From: SIG710 sp045587665
GTDB lineage: Bacteria > Bacillota > Clostridia > Oscillospirales > CAG-272
Length of the DNA: 15,614 nucleotides
Direction: 5' to 3'
NCBI GenBank assembly: GCA_045587665.1
Contig: JAZNCT010000009.1
Span: forward strand, 1-15,614
Shown here: positions 1-6,341 of the stretch, one piece after another
Numbering within the stretch: position 1 is the stretch's first letter
Layout: the number at the start of each line of letters is the position of its first letter
Notes under the pieces: generated by a model
The model's input: the letters and a program-made list of their open reading frames with translations, nothing else
Database searches by the model: none
Told to the model about the DNA's origin: nothing
Translations under genes and position numbers: made by a program

Positions 1-184
1 GGCTACAAATAACAGCCCTGTGGGCTGTTATTGCCGCGATGACCGAGCCGAGCAGCAATGCCGAATTCTTTCTCGGCTTTGCGTAGCGCGGTGAGACCCA
101 GTCCTTCTGCCCCTGCCAAAAAAAAGACCGCCAAATGGCGATCCTTTATTTTGCAGGGTTTGCAATAGAAGGACTTGAAGGAGC
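1..184. repeat. 184-bp structured repeat, unit 1
   Basis: This is the first of two direct copies; the sequence restarts at 185 with a period of 184. The unit can fold extensively. It has a perfect 11-bp hairpin (8-18 with 22-32, loop TGT), a 7-bp pair AGCCGAG/CTCGGCT (46-52 with 72-78), and a nested set in which AGTCCTTCT (100-108) pairs with AGAAGGACT (167-175), CCCTGC (112-116 region) pairs with GCAGGG (153-158), and a small apical hairpin GACCGCC/GGCGATC (126-132 with 137-143, one mismatch) sits inside. The minus strand has an open frame through the whole unit, but it has no recognisable domain and reads as a translated repeat. The unit starts exactly at the window edge, so more copies may lie to the left. 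It could be a dispersed, possibly non-autonomous element or a structured RNA. Confidence 0.8.
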
Positions 185-337
185 GGCTACAAATAACAGC
201 CCTGTGGGCTGTTATTGCCGCGATGACCGAGCCGAGCAGCAATGCCGAATTCTTTCTCGGCTTTGCGTAGCGCGGTGAGACCCAGTCCTTCTGCCCCTGC
301 CAAGAAAAAAGACAGAGAAAATGAAAATTCTCTATCC
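185..337. repeat. 184-bp structured repeat, unit 2 (truncated)
   Basis: This copy is identical to unit 1 from 185 to 303 (offset 184), including the 11-bp hairpin at 192-216, and then differs only in the length of an A-run. The conserved GAC...ATCCTTT frame is kept at 311-340, but the hairpin inside it is different: AGAGAA/TTCTCT (314-319 with 328-333) replaces the CGCC/GGCG stem of unit 1. After this hairpin the similarity ends, and the GCAGGG and AGAAGGACT arms of unit 1 are absent. The unit is therefore truncated or is the terminal copy. From here to 478 I see no gene and no convincing terminator for the adjacent minus-strand gene. Confidence 0.75.
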
Positions 338-478
338 TTTTCCTGTTGTCGGATATTATTCAACTTGATACTGCTGTATAGTAGACCCCACGTGATCTGT
401 TATTTATCTCAGTCTATCAATCTGATGAAGCTAGGTTTATATTTCCTAATATTTGTAGCGTAGTATTGAAAACTGATA

Positions 479-988
479 TTAAACAAAAGTGTTCGTAAGA
501 TTTGCTTTTTCAAAAATTTTGATCAAAACAACGCCTATTACTATACCCGCAACACCTTGAATGGCATTGGCAGGGATATTTACGAGCGAAGAAGTAAATC
601 CATACATAAATCCTTCAAAGACAAAGTATCCCAATACCATCACGATTTCAGCCAATACGCCTCCAATGAGCTGAGACGAAAGTTTTCCGATTCTCCTATT
701 CATCAATTTGAAGCACGCAAAAGCAACCAATGCCATTGTCCCTTTAACAATGAATGTTGCGGGGGCATATGTAGCGTATCCCGAAAACAAATCAGCAAGC
801 GCAGATCCGAGTCCTGCTGCTAAAAATCCGTATCCGGGAGACAGCATCCACCCCGCTAATAAAACAATACAGTCACCAAGATTTAAGTAGCCGTTAAGGG
901 GAGATGGAATTTTTATAATCATTGTTGCCACACAGACGAGTGACGCTATCAGAGCTGCGATAACGATTTTTTTAGTTTTGGATTGCAT
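479..988 (-). CDS. ECF transporter S component (vitamin-binding membrane subunit)
   Basis: A 169-residue, very hydrophobic protein with about six membrane segments. It resembles the S components of energy-coupling factor transporters of the COG4720/PF07155 type. The stretch NGYLNLGDCIVLLAGW followed by SPGYGFLAAGLGSALADL near residues 32-67 is typical: a substrate-side loop, then the small-residue helix that contacts the T subunit. No ECF ATPase or T subunit is nearby, which fits a group II system where shared A/A'/T subunits are encoded elsewhere. The start is supported by AAAGGAG about 10 bases upstream on the minus strand (plus 1001-1007). The gene diverges from a PLP-binding MocR regulator. 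Rodionov and colleagues named PdxU-type S components for pyridoxine on such grounds, so a vitamin B6 compound is the best substrate guess. Thiamine precursor (HmpT-like) or riboflavin remain possible. Family is confident; substrate is inference. Confidence 0.82.
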   Translation of the reverse strand: MQSKTKKIVIAALIASLVCVATMIIKIPSPLNGYLNLGDCIVLLAGWMLSPGYGFLAAGLGSALADLFSGYATYAPATFIVKGTMALVAFACFKLMNRRIGKLSSQLIGGVLAEIVMVLGYFVFEGFMYGFTSSLVNIPANAIQGVAGIVIGVVLIKIFEKANLTNTFV

Positions 989-1003
989 TTTACATTTAAC
1001 TCC

Positions 1004-1032
1004 TTTACATTCTCTATAAAATATTGTATAAT
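1004..1032 (+). promoter_or_regulatory. Sigma-A promoter of the MocR regulator gene
   Basis: TTTACA at 1004-1009, a 17-bp spacer, and TATAAT at 1027-1032 make a near-consensus housekeeping promoter. It overlaps the oppositely directed promoter of the ECF gene, so a protein bound here could affect both. Confidence 0.75.
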
Positions 1033-1051
1033 ATATCTGACCATATTACAA
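1023..1051 (-). promoter_or_regulatory. Divergent promoter of the ECF S-component gene
   Basis: On the minus strand TTGTAA (plus 1046-1051) and TACAAT (plus 1023-1028) are separated by 17 bp. The -10 elements of the two divergent promoters overlap. No clear palindrome was found; the similar strings ACCATATT (1040-1047) and ACCAATTT (1055-1062) are a weak candidate direct repeat for a MocR-type operator. Confidence 0.5.
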
Positions 1052-1082
1052 TAACCAATTTAGGAGTATTTTATATAGCCAG

Positions 1083-2339
1083 ATGAAATATATAATCGAC
1101 ACAGAAAAACGCCCCGTTTATCTTCAACTGTACAGTCAGATTCGGGACGATATCGTAAACGGAGTTTATGCTTATAACAGTAAGCTTCCATCTAAAAGGG
1201 GACTTGCAGAGGAAACAGGTGTCAGCACGGTCACCGTGGAACATGCCTATGCTCTGCTATGTGATGAAGGATATGCAGAAGGAAGGGCACGAAGCGGTTA
1301 TGTTGTAATCTTCCGCAAAAGTGACGGCTTCGCTTCATCGGCAAAATCGAAGCATATAAATCATTCTGCCTATCACACCGAACATTCAAATCCCGATTTC
1401 CCATTATCAGTGTTAAGTAAAACGATGCGAAAGGTTCTGACCGACCACGGAGATCTCTTGCTTGAGAAGCCACCCAACCTCGGTTGTTCGGAGCTGAGAG
1501 AGGCAATAAGAAGGTATCTTGCGCGCAACAGAGGTATCACGGTTGATACTGATCAGATCATCATAGGTTCCGGCTCTGAATACCTGTACGGACTGATTGT
1601 GGAACTTTTCGGAAGAGACCGTGCTTTTGCCATTGAGTCACCATCCTACAAGAAAATTGAGCTGGTTTATAGGGCCACCGAAATTAGGTATGATCTGCTT
1701 CCTTTAACGAAAACAGGTATCGACAGTAAAGCACTTTCCGAAACCTCTGCCGATATTCTTCACACAACGCCATATCGAAGTTATCCAAGTGGTGTTACGG
1801 CAACGGCATCCAAGCGGCACGAATATGTGAGCTGGGCAAATGCAAAAGACCGTTATATCATTGAAGACGACTTCGAGTCGGAATTTTCAGTGTCTACCAA
1901 GCCGACCGAAACTCTTTTCGCTTTATCCGATAATGATAATGTAATCTATCTTAACACCTTTTCAAAAACCATTTCTCCGTCTTTGCGTATTGGCTATATG
2001 GTGCTTCCCAAGCATCTCGTTGCACTTTACAAAGAAAAACTCGGCTTTTATTCCTGTACCGTTCCCACATTTATGCAATACGTTCTCACTGAGCTTATCA
2101 ATAACGGCAACTTTGAACGGCATATAAATCGTATTAGAAGAAAGATAAGAAAGGATAAACAGATCATGGAACCGAGAGACTATATCGTCACAAAAATTGA
2201 AGGGGAATATGCTTATCTGCGTCCGCTTGATGCAAATAGCGAGGACGAAATATTCATCGCTCTTGCCTTGCTCCCTCTTGGTGTTGACACGGGAACAAAG
2301 CTGCACTGCGAATTGTTTAGTTATACTATAATTGAATAG
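1083..2339 (+). CDS. MocR/PdxR-type regulator: GntR HTH fused to aminotransferase-like PLP domain
   Basis: A 418-residue transcription regulator. Residues 10-76 form the GntR winged helix (PVYLQLYSQIRDDI, then KLPSKRGLAEETGVSTVTV). Residues 105-400 match fold-type I aminotransferases. Visible PLP-site features are GCSELREAIRRYL near 134, the YPSG segment near 234, IEDDFESEF at 260-268 with the Asp expected to contact the PLP ring, and the Schiff-base lysine K295 in NTFSKTISPSLRIGY. Relatives such as PdxR sense pyridoxal phosphate and control B6 genes, which fits the divergent ECF gene. Family members are usually about 450-500 residues; here the C-terminus stops early, with the usual final helices missing after GVDTGTKLHC, so it may be shortened. 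The only good Shine-Dalgarno (TAGGAG, 1061-1066) lies 16 bases from the ATG, unusually far. No closer in-frame start is visible. Confidence 0.85.
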   Translation: MKYIIDTEKRPVYLQLYSQIRDDIVNGVYAYNSKLPSKRGLAEETGVSTVTVEHAYALLCDEGYAEGRARSGYVVIFRKSDGFASSAKSKHINHSAYHTEHSNPDFPLSVLSKTMRKVLTDHGDLLLEKPPNLGCSELREAIRRYLARNRGITVDTDQIIIGSGSEYLYGLIVELFGRDRAFAIESPSYKKIELVYRATEIRYDLLPLTKTGIDSKALSETSADILHTTPYRSYPSGVTATASKRHEYVSWANAKDRYIIEDDFESEFSVSTKPTETLFALSDNDNVIYLNTFSKTISPSLRIGYMVLPKHLVALYKEKLGFYSCTVPTFMQYVLTELINNGNFERHINRIRRKIRKDKQIMEPRDYIVTKIEGEYAYLRPLDANSEDEIFIALALLPLGVDTGTKLHCELFSYTIIE

Positions 2340-2371
2340 CTATTGATATAAATAATGTTGAATTTTATATA

Positions 2372-2400
2372 TTGACAAATTACGACATTTGTGCTATCAT
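2372..2400 (+). promoter_or_regulatory. Strong sigma-A promoter of the antiporter gene
   Basis: A perfect TTGACA (2372-2377), a 17-bp spacer and TATCAT (2395-2400). The start of transcription is expected at about 2406-2408. Confidence 0.82.
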
Positions 2401-2405
2401 ATGGG

Positions 2406-2431
2406 GGCGTGATCTTTTATGGGATCACGCC
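2406..2431 (+). promoter_or_regulatory. 5'-end hairpin in the antiporter leader
   Basis: GGCGTGATC (2406-2414) and GATCACGCC (2423-2431) form a perfect 9-bp stem with an 8-base loop, followed by TGATTTTTG. The stem begins at the predicted first transcribed base, so it belongs to the antiporter leader rather than being the end of the upstream gene alone. It could be an mRNA 5'-stabilising hairpin or a leader attenuator. It might also end readthrough from the MocR gene. Confidence 0.6.
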
Positions 2432-2459
2432 TGATTTTTGATATAAGGAAGTGGACTTT

Positions 2460-3761
2460 TTGAACATATTGTTATCTGTATCTATAGCTCTTCTGGCGGG
2501 TCTTATAATGACAAGAGTTTTCAAGCCTCTGAAGCTCCCCTCTGTAACAGCATATCTGATCGCAGGTGTGCTTGTTGGCCCGTTTTGCCTTGGAGCACTT
2601 GGGCTTGACGGTCTCGGCTTTTCAAAAGAATCAATCGAGCACCTGGGAATTATCTCTGATGTAGCACTTGGCTTTATTGCATTTTCTATAGGAAATGAAT
2701 TTCGCCTCTCGGACCTGAAAAAAACAGGAAAGCAGGCGCTTGTTATCGGTGTTTTGCAAGCTTTGGTGGCAACGCTGTTTGTTGACACGGCACTCCTTGC
2801 AGTTCACTTTATGATGCCCGATAAGCTCACGGTTCCTCAGCTCATAACCCTTGGCGCAATTGCAACTGCAACTGCTCCTGCCGCAACGCTTATGGTCGTT
2901 CGTCAGTATAAAGCAAAGGGACCGCTCACAAAGCTCCTTCTGCCGATAGTTGCCCTTGATGACGCTGTTGGTCTTGTTGTTTTTGCCGTTTCATTTGGTA
3001 TTGCAAAAACTATGGTGAGCGGAAATATGGATATCGTCTCAATTATAGTCAATCCCTTGGTCGAGATCCTTGTGTCTCTCATTCTTGGTGCAATTATGGG
3101 CTGGCTGCTCACACAGCTTGAAAAGCTATTTAATTCTAACACAAACCGTCTCAATCTCACCATAGGAGCAGTGCTTCTCACCGCCTCGCTCTCTATGCTT
3201 GAGTTCTCAATCGGCCCTGTTCACGTTCATTTCTCTTCTCTTCTCACCTGCATGATGCTGGGAACGGTTTTCTGCAACATCTGCCCTCTTTCCGAGGATC
3301 TGATGAAGGCATCCGACAAATGGACATCTCCCCTTTTTGCTCTCTTCTTTGTTGTGAGCGGTGCTGAGCTTGAGCTTAGCGTTTTTGCGGATCTTGCAAT
3401 CGTTATAGTTGGAATAGTTTACATAATATTCCGTTCGCTCGGAAAATATTTTGGCGCATTCGGCAGTGCTAAGCTGGTAAAATGTGAACCTCAGATATGC
3501 AAATATCTGGGCATAACCCTTCTGCCCCAGGCAGGCGTTGCTCTTGGTATGTGTGCAACAGCCATGCAGCTTGGTACCCAAGGTAATCTTATTAGAAACA
3601 TAACCCTATTTGCGGTGCTCATATATGAGCTTGTAGGTCCTCTTATGACAAGGCAAGCTCTGCAGGCGGCAGGCGAGATCACTCCAATTTCCGATGAGGT
3701 TAAAAACCGCCGTAACACAAAGCTTGCAGAAGCAGGCAAGCACGAACACATTAAAAAATGA
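2460..3761 (+). CDS. CPA2-family Na+(K+)/H+ antiporter
   Basis: A membrane protein of 433 residues with about 12 hydrophobic segments, matching the Na+/H+ exchanger domain PF00999. The N-terminal half has the family pattern AYLIAGVLVGP, a GFIAFSIGNEF helix, then the unwound-helix segment ATATAPAATLMVV and the ion-site ALDDAVGL. The adjacent pair D167-D168 is the DD signature of electrogenic CPA members such as NapA. There is no cytosolic TrkA/RCK domain. Start choice: a GTG at 2451 overlaps the ribosome binding site AAGGAAG (2445-2451), so TTG at 2460, eight bases downstream, is more likely. A terminator follows the stop and a SulP anion transporter comes next. Role: proton-coupled Na+ or K+ export for pH and salt homeostasis; the cation is not determined. 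Confidence 0.85.
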   Translation: MNILLSVSIALLAGLIMTRVFKPLKLPSVTAYLIAGVLVGPFCLGALGLDGLGFSKESIEHLGIISDVALGFIAFSIGNEFRLSDLKKTGKQALVIGVLQALVATLFVDTALLAVHFMMPDKLTVPQLITLGAIATATAPAATLMVVRQYKAKGPLTKLLLPIVALDDAVGLVVFAVSFGIAKTMVSGNMDIVSIIVNPLVEILVSLILGAIMGWLLTQLEKLFNSNTNRLNLTIGAVLLTASLSMLEFSIGPVHVHFSSLLTCMMLGTVFCNICPLSEDLMKASDKWTSPLFALFFVVSGAELELSVFADLAIVIVGIVYIIFRSLGKYFGAFGSAKLVKCEPQICKYLGITLLPQAGVALGMCATAMQLGTQGNLIRNITLFAVLIYELVGPLMTRQALQAAGEITPISDEVKNRRNTKLAEAGKHEHIKK

Positions 3762-3767
3762 TTCTTT

Positions 3768-3797
3768 TTCCGCCCCGACTCTTCGGGGCGGAATTTT
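3768..3797 (+). terminator. Intrinsic terminator between antiporter and SulP gene
   Basis: TTCCGCCCCGA (3768-3778) and TCGGGGCGGAA (3783-3793) form a perfect 11-bp GC-rich stem with a CTCT loop, followed by only four T's. The short U-tract may permit readthrough. I see no convincing promoter between it and the SulP start, so SulP expression probably depends on readthrough. Confidence 0.8.
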
Positions 3798-3831
3798 GCG
3801 GAAACAAATATAAAATAAGGGAGTGTTTTCT

Positions 3832-5481
3832 TTGAGCAAATTCTATCTTAAGCCAAAATTCTTCTCTGTTATCAAAAGCACAACAAAGGAACAGATTCTT
3901 AAGGACATTATATCGGGCATCATAGTTGCCATAATCGCTCTGCCCCTCTCCATTGCCCTTGCGCTTGCCTCTGGTGTGTCGCCTGAGCAGGGTATCTACA
4001 CTGCAATTGCTGCCGGATTTGTCGTTTCCCTTCTCGGAGGAAGTCGGATACAGATTGCAGGCCCAACCGCCGCATTTGCAACCATAGTTGCAGGAATAGT
4101 TGCTTCCCAGGGAATGGACGGTCTGTTTATCGCAACAGTTATGGCAGGAATCCTGCTTATCCTTATGGGAATTTTCAAATTCGGTGCTCTTATCAAATTT
4201 ATTCCCTATACGATAACCACAGGTTTTACCGCAGGCATTGCCGTTACTATCCTTATCGGTCAGATCAAGGATTTTCTCGGTCTTACATATGCCGAGGGTG
4301 TTAAACCTATCGAAACTATAGAAAAAATTGAAGCAAATATTGATGCTATGGGAACCTTCAGCTGGCAATCTCTGCTTGTTGGAGCAGTTTGCCTTGCTAT
4401 CCTTATCATTTATCCAAAGCTTGAAAAGAAAATACCGCCCTCCCTCATTGCAGTTATCGTGGGGGCTTTAATGGTTAAGTTTATCCCCGGTCTTGACGAG
4501 GGCGTGTTCACAATAGGAGAGCTTTATACAATTCCTTCAGGCCTGCCCCATGTTGATTTCAGCAGCTTTGATCTGAGCTTTGACAAAATAAAGGCTGTTC
4601 TACCCAGCGCATTTACCATTGCTGTGCTCGCCGCTATCGAATCTCTGCTCTCCTGTGTCGTAGCTGACGGAATGGTCAGCTCAAAGCACAACCCGAATGC
4701 CGAGCTATTCGCCCAGGGTGCTGCAAACATTGCATCTGTTTTCTTTGGTGGTATACCGGCTACGGGTGCTATTGCCCGCACAGCCGCAAACGCAAAGAAC
4801 GGTGGAAGAACTCCCATCGCAGGCATGATTCATTCTATTGTACTTTTGCTGGTTCTTCTTCTGCTCATGCCGCTTGCAGGGCTTATCCCCATGCCGACAA
4901 TTGCCGCTATTCTATTTATTGTTGCTTATAATATGAGCGAGTGGCGCAAATTTGTCAGAACTGTTAAAACAGCTCCGGTATTTGATATTCTGGTTATGGC
5001 AGTCACCTTCCTTCTCACTGTGATATTCGACCTTGTTGTTGCCATTGAAGTGGGCATGATACTCACAGCGGTTCTGTTTCTCAAGAGGATGAGCGATGAA
5101 AGCTCTATTAAACGCTGGGAAAACAGCACAAATGATGATAAGGGTATTATAATTCCCGAAGGGACTCTCGTTTATGAGATAAACGGCACTATGTTCTTTG
5201 GTGCGGCAGACAAGATAGCCGAGATTGCTCCCTCTGACAGCACAAAATACCTCATTCTGAGAATGGGAAGTGTTAATGCCATTGATGCAACAGCTCTAAG
5301 TGCTCTTGAAGCACTTGTGAATACCTGCTCGCAAAAGGGCATTTCGGTTTTGATTGCCCACCTGAACGATCAACCCCTTGCCGCATTAAGGAAAGCAGGA
5401 CTTTATGAAAAAATCGGGGCGGATAACATCCACCCACATATCGGCAGTGCCATTGACGCTGTTTCAGCTTCACATAAGTAA
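3832..5481 (+). CDS. SulP-family anion permease with C-terminal STAS domain
   Basis: A 549-residue SLC26/SulP transporter. The N-terminal part carries the family signature: KDIISGIIVAIIALPLSIAL near residues 27-46, SGVSPEQGIYTA, and GGSRIQIAGPTAAFATIVAG where the anion site forms. Roughly ten to fourteen membrane segments follow, up to about residue 420, including the GGIPATGAIARTAAN loop. The C-terminal 115 residues are a STAS domain with the MGSVNAIDATALSALEAL strand-helix. Substrates in the family include sulfate, bicarbonate and dicarboxylates; sequence alone does not choose. Adjacency to an Na+/H+ antiporter resembles the arrangement described for Na+-dependent bicarbonate SulP (BicA-like) loci, so Na+-coupled bicarbonate uptake is a reasonable hypothesis. 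TTG at 3832 is preferred: AAGGGAG (3817-3823) is eight bases upstream, while the GTG at 3823 lies inside it. A strong terminator ends the unit. Confidence 0.88.
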   Translation: MSKFYLKPKFFSVIKSTTKEQILKDIISGIIVAIIALPLSIALALASGVSPEQGIYTAIAAGFVVSLLGGSRIQIAGPTAAFATIVAGIVASQGMDGLFIATVMAGILLILMGIFKFGALIKFIPYTITTGFTAGIAVTILIGQIKDFLGLTYAEGVKPIETIEKIEANIDAMGTFSWQSLLVGAVCLAILIIYPKLEKKIPPSLIAVIVGALMVKFIPGLDEGVFTIGELYTIPSGLPHVDFSSFDLSFDKIKAVLPSAFTIAVLAAIESLLSCVVADGMVSSKHNPNAELFAQGAANIASVFFGGIPATGAIARTAANAKNGGRTPIAGMIHSIVLLLVLLLLMPLAGLIPMPTIAAILFIVAYNMSEWRKFVRTVKTAPVFDILVMAVTFLLTVIFDLVVAIEVGMILTAVLFLKRMSDESSIKRWENSTNDDKGIIIPEGTLVYEINGTMFFGAADKIAEIAPSDSTKYLILRMGSVNAIDATALSALEALVNTCSQKGISVLIAHLNDQPLAALRKAGLYEKIGADNIHPHIGSAIDAVSASHK

Positions 5482-5484
5482 AAC

Positions 5485-5530
5485 AAAACACAGAGGGAAT
5501 ACGCAAATGCGTATTCCCTCTGTGTTTTTT
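5485..5530 (+). terminator. Strong intrinsic terminator after SulP gene
   Basis: A perfect 21-bp inverted repeat (5485-5505 with 5508-5528; core CACAGAGGGAATACGCA) with a two-base loop and a T-run through 5530. It starts three bases after the SulP stop codon. Symmetric A- and T-runs would let it work in both directions. Confidence 0.93.
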
Positions 5531-5533
5531 AAC

Positions 5534-5565
5534 AGTAATTTATCAGAGCCCATAAATTACTTTTT
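5534..5565. terminator. Second hairpin with T-run
   Basis: AGTAATTTAT (5534-5543) and ATAAATTACT (5552-5561) form a perfect AT-rich 10-bp stem with an 8-base loop, and TTTTT ends at 5565. It lies just beyond the stop codon of the decayed minus-strand gene, so it may be the old terminator of that gene or a back-up for SulP. The stem is weak in GC, so function is uncertain. Confidence 0.5.
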
Positions 5566-5692
5566 AAAATAACTCACTATCCTCCTCGGGGGGGGCGGGA
5601 TAGGTAACATCAAGAAGAGCTGTTCTTGTGGTGTCCTCCTTCAGTGCTCTGATCAGGTCATTTTCAACTACCTGTACACCTCTTCCGGAAGG
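5564..5692 (-). pseudogene. C-terminal remnant of a D-2-hydroxyacid dehydrogenase
   Basis: Reading the minus strand from about 5692 to a TAA at 5564-5566 gives GRGVQVVENDLIRALKED, then TTRTALLDVTYPAPPEEDSELF and a stop. This matches the NAD-binding/catalytic part of D-isomer-specific 2-hydroxyacid dehydrogenases (family pattern: INTGRGA, then DLIRAL, then ALLDVT, then PEPP). In intact members this segment is followed by the PHIAG region with the catalytic His and preceded by about 230 residues. Here everything upstream of the GRG is absent: the frame above it reads unrelated residues with no Rossmann glycine motif, and there is no start or ribosome binding site. The fragment is therefore a deletion remnant. 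The run of eight G's at 5588-5595 is inside it. The assignment rests on a roughly 40-residue match read by eye. Confidence 0.65.
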
Positions 5693-5770
5693 CGGCGGCT
5701 TCTTTGAAAACGAATGGAAGAGATACCGAGAAGACAGAAATATCTACTAATCGTTGAAACATTGTAAAAA

Positions 5771-5814
5771 GCGGAAAATTGCGTAATTTTCAGTTAAAAA
5801 TCGCAATTTTCCGC
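5771..5814. repeat. Long inverted repeat in the intergenic region
   Basis: GCGGAAAATTGCG (5771-5783) and CGCAATTTTCCGC (5802-5814) form a perfect 13-bp stem. The 18-base loop can itself pair (ATTTT 5786-5790 with AAAAT 5797-5801). No T-run follows, so it is not a typical terminator. It could be a REP/MITE-like palindrome or an operator. Confidence 0.6.
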
Positions 5815-6267
5815 TCTCATTTTGAGTATTTATTCACTGAAAATCGCCTCCGTTTGTCAAAATAACCAAATGTGCAAAACTTCAGAAAACAGCGCCTCAT
5901 GCAAGCAGGATTGTGGAAAACTCTGTTGAAACTGTGTAAAACCCAATAAAATTAAGGGTTGATTTTACGTTTTAAAAATTCAGGATGTGGAAAACTCTGC
6001 ATTTTTCTTGTCAAGTTCTTTTTAATATAATTCGTTTTTTCTACATTTTGCACAAATATGCCAAACTTCCTTTTTTGCAATGGGATTTTTTACTCATAAA
6101 AACTCATAAAATACGAATAATTTTCCATACAAAGCATTTTCAATATCTACGGATCAAATGACAAAAATGTGAAAGATATTAGTGAAATGTGAAAGAAATC
6201 AACTTTGTTTTGAGGTTGTGAAAGCTTTTTTAAAAAGTCATAAAAAAAACAAAAAAAAAACAAACTG
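5815..6267. other. AT-rich non-coding stretch with DnaA-box-like motifs
   Basis: No gene is visible on either strand. On the plus strand TGTGGAAAA occurs at 5912-5920 and 5986-5994, and TGTGTAAAA at 5933-5941; these are one or two changes from the DnaA box TGTGGATAA. Further on, TGTGAAAG is repeated at 6168-6175, 6188-6195 and 6217-6224, all in one orientation, with the longer match AAATGTGAAAGA in the first two. The stretch ends in long A-runs (6242-6260). It may be regulatory DNA for the downstream ABC operon, DnaA-binding DNA, or neutral spacer left after gene loss. Confidence 0.4.
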
Positions 6268-6295
6268 TTGACACATAATAATGTTATATTATAAT
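6268..6295 (+). promoter_or_regulatory. Sigma-A promoter of the Gld-type ABC operon
   Basis: TTGACA (6268-6273), a 16-bp spacer and TATAAT (6290-6295), preceded by A-tracts that may act as an UP element. Transcription would start near 6302, giving a leader of about 40 bases with GGAGGG (6329-6334) seven bases before the TTG start. Confidence 0.85.
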
Positions 6296-6341
6296 GGTAT
6301 TGTTATGCAATTTTAAAAAAACGCACTTGGAGGGATGATTT

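Noticed and set aside
1..337. CRISPR array
   Set aside because: The repeat unit is about 119 bases of identity with a 184-base period and only two copies; there are no short regular repeats with unique spacers and no cas genes.
3..463. Open frames of 79 codons (minus) and 73 codons (plus) across the repeats
   Set aside because: They follow the 184-bp repeat and its edges, have no ribosome binding site or domain, and the minus-strand peptide changes with the variable hairpin. Best read as translated repeat.
3751..4368. A 205-codon minus-strand open frame over the SulP gene start
   Set aside because: Antisense to a clear SulP gene, low-complexity polar translation, and it crosses the terminator at 3768-3797.
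5531..6267. A further small protein gene in the large intergenic gap
   Set aside because: No frame with a start, ribosome binding site and sensible composition was found; only the dehydrogenase remnant reads as protein.
6302..6341. Riboswitch upstream of the ABC operon
   Set aside because: The promoter leaves only about 40 bases of leader, too short for a known riboswitch class.
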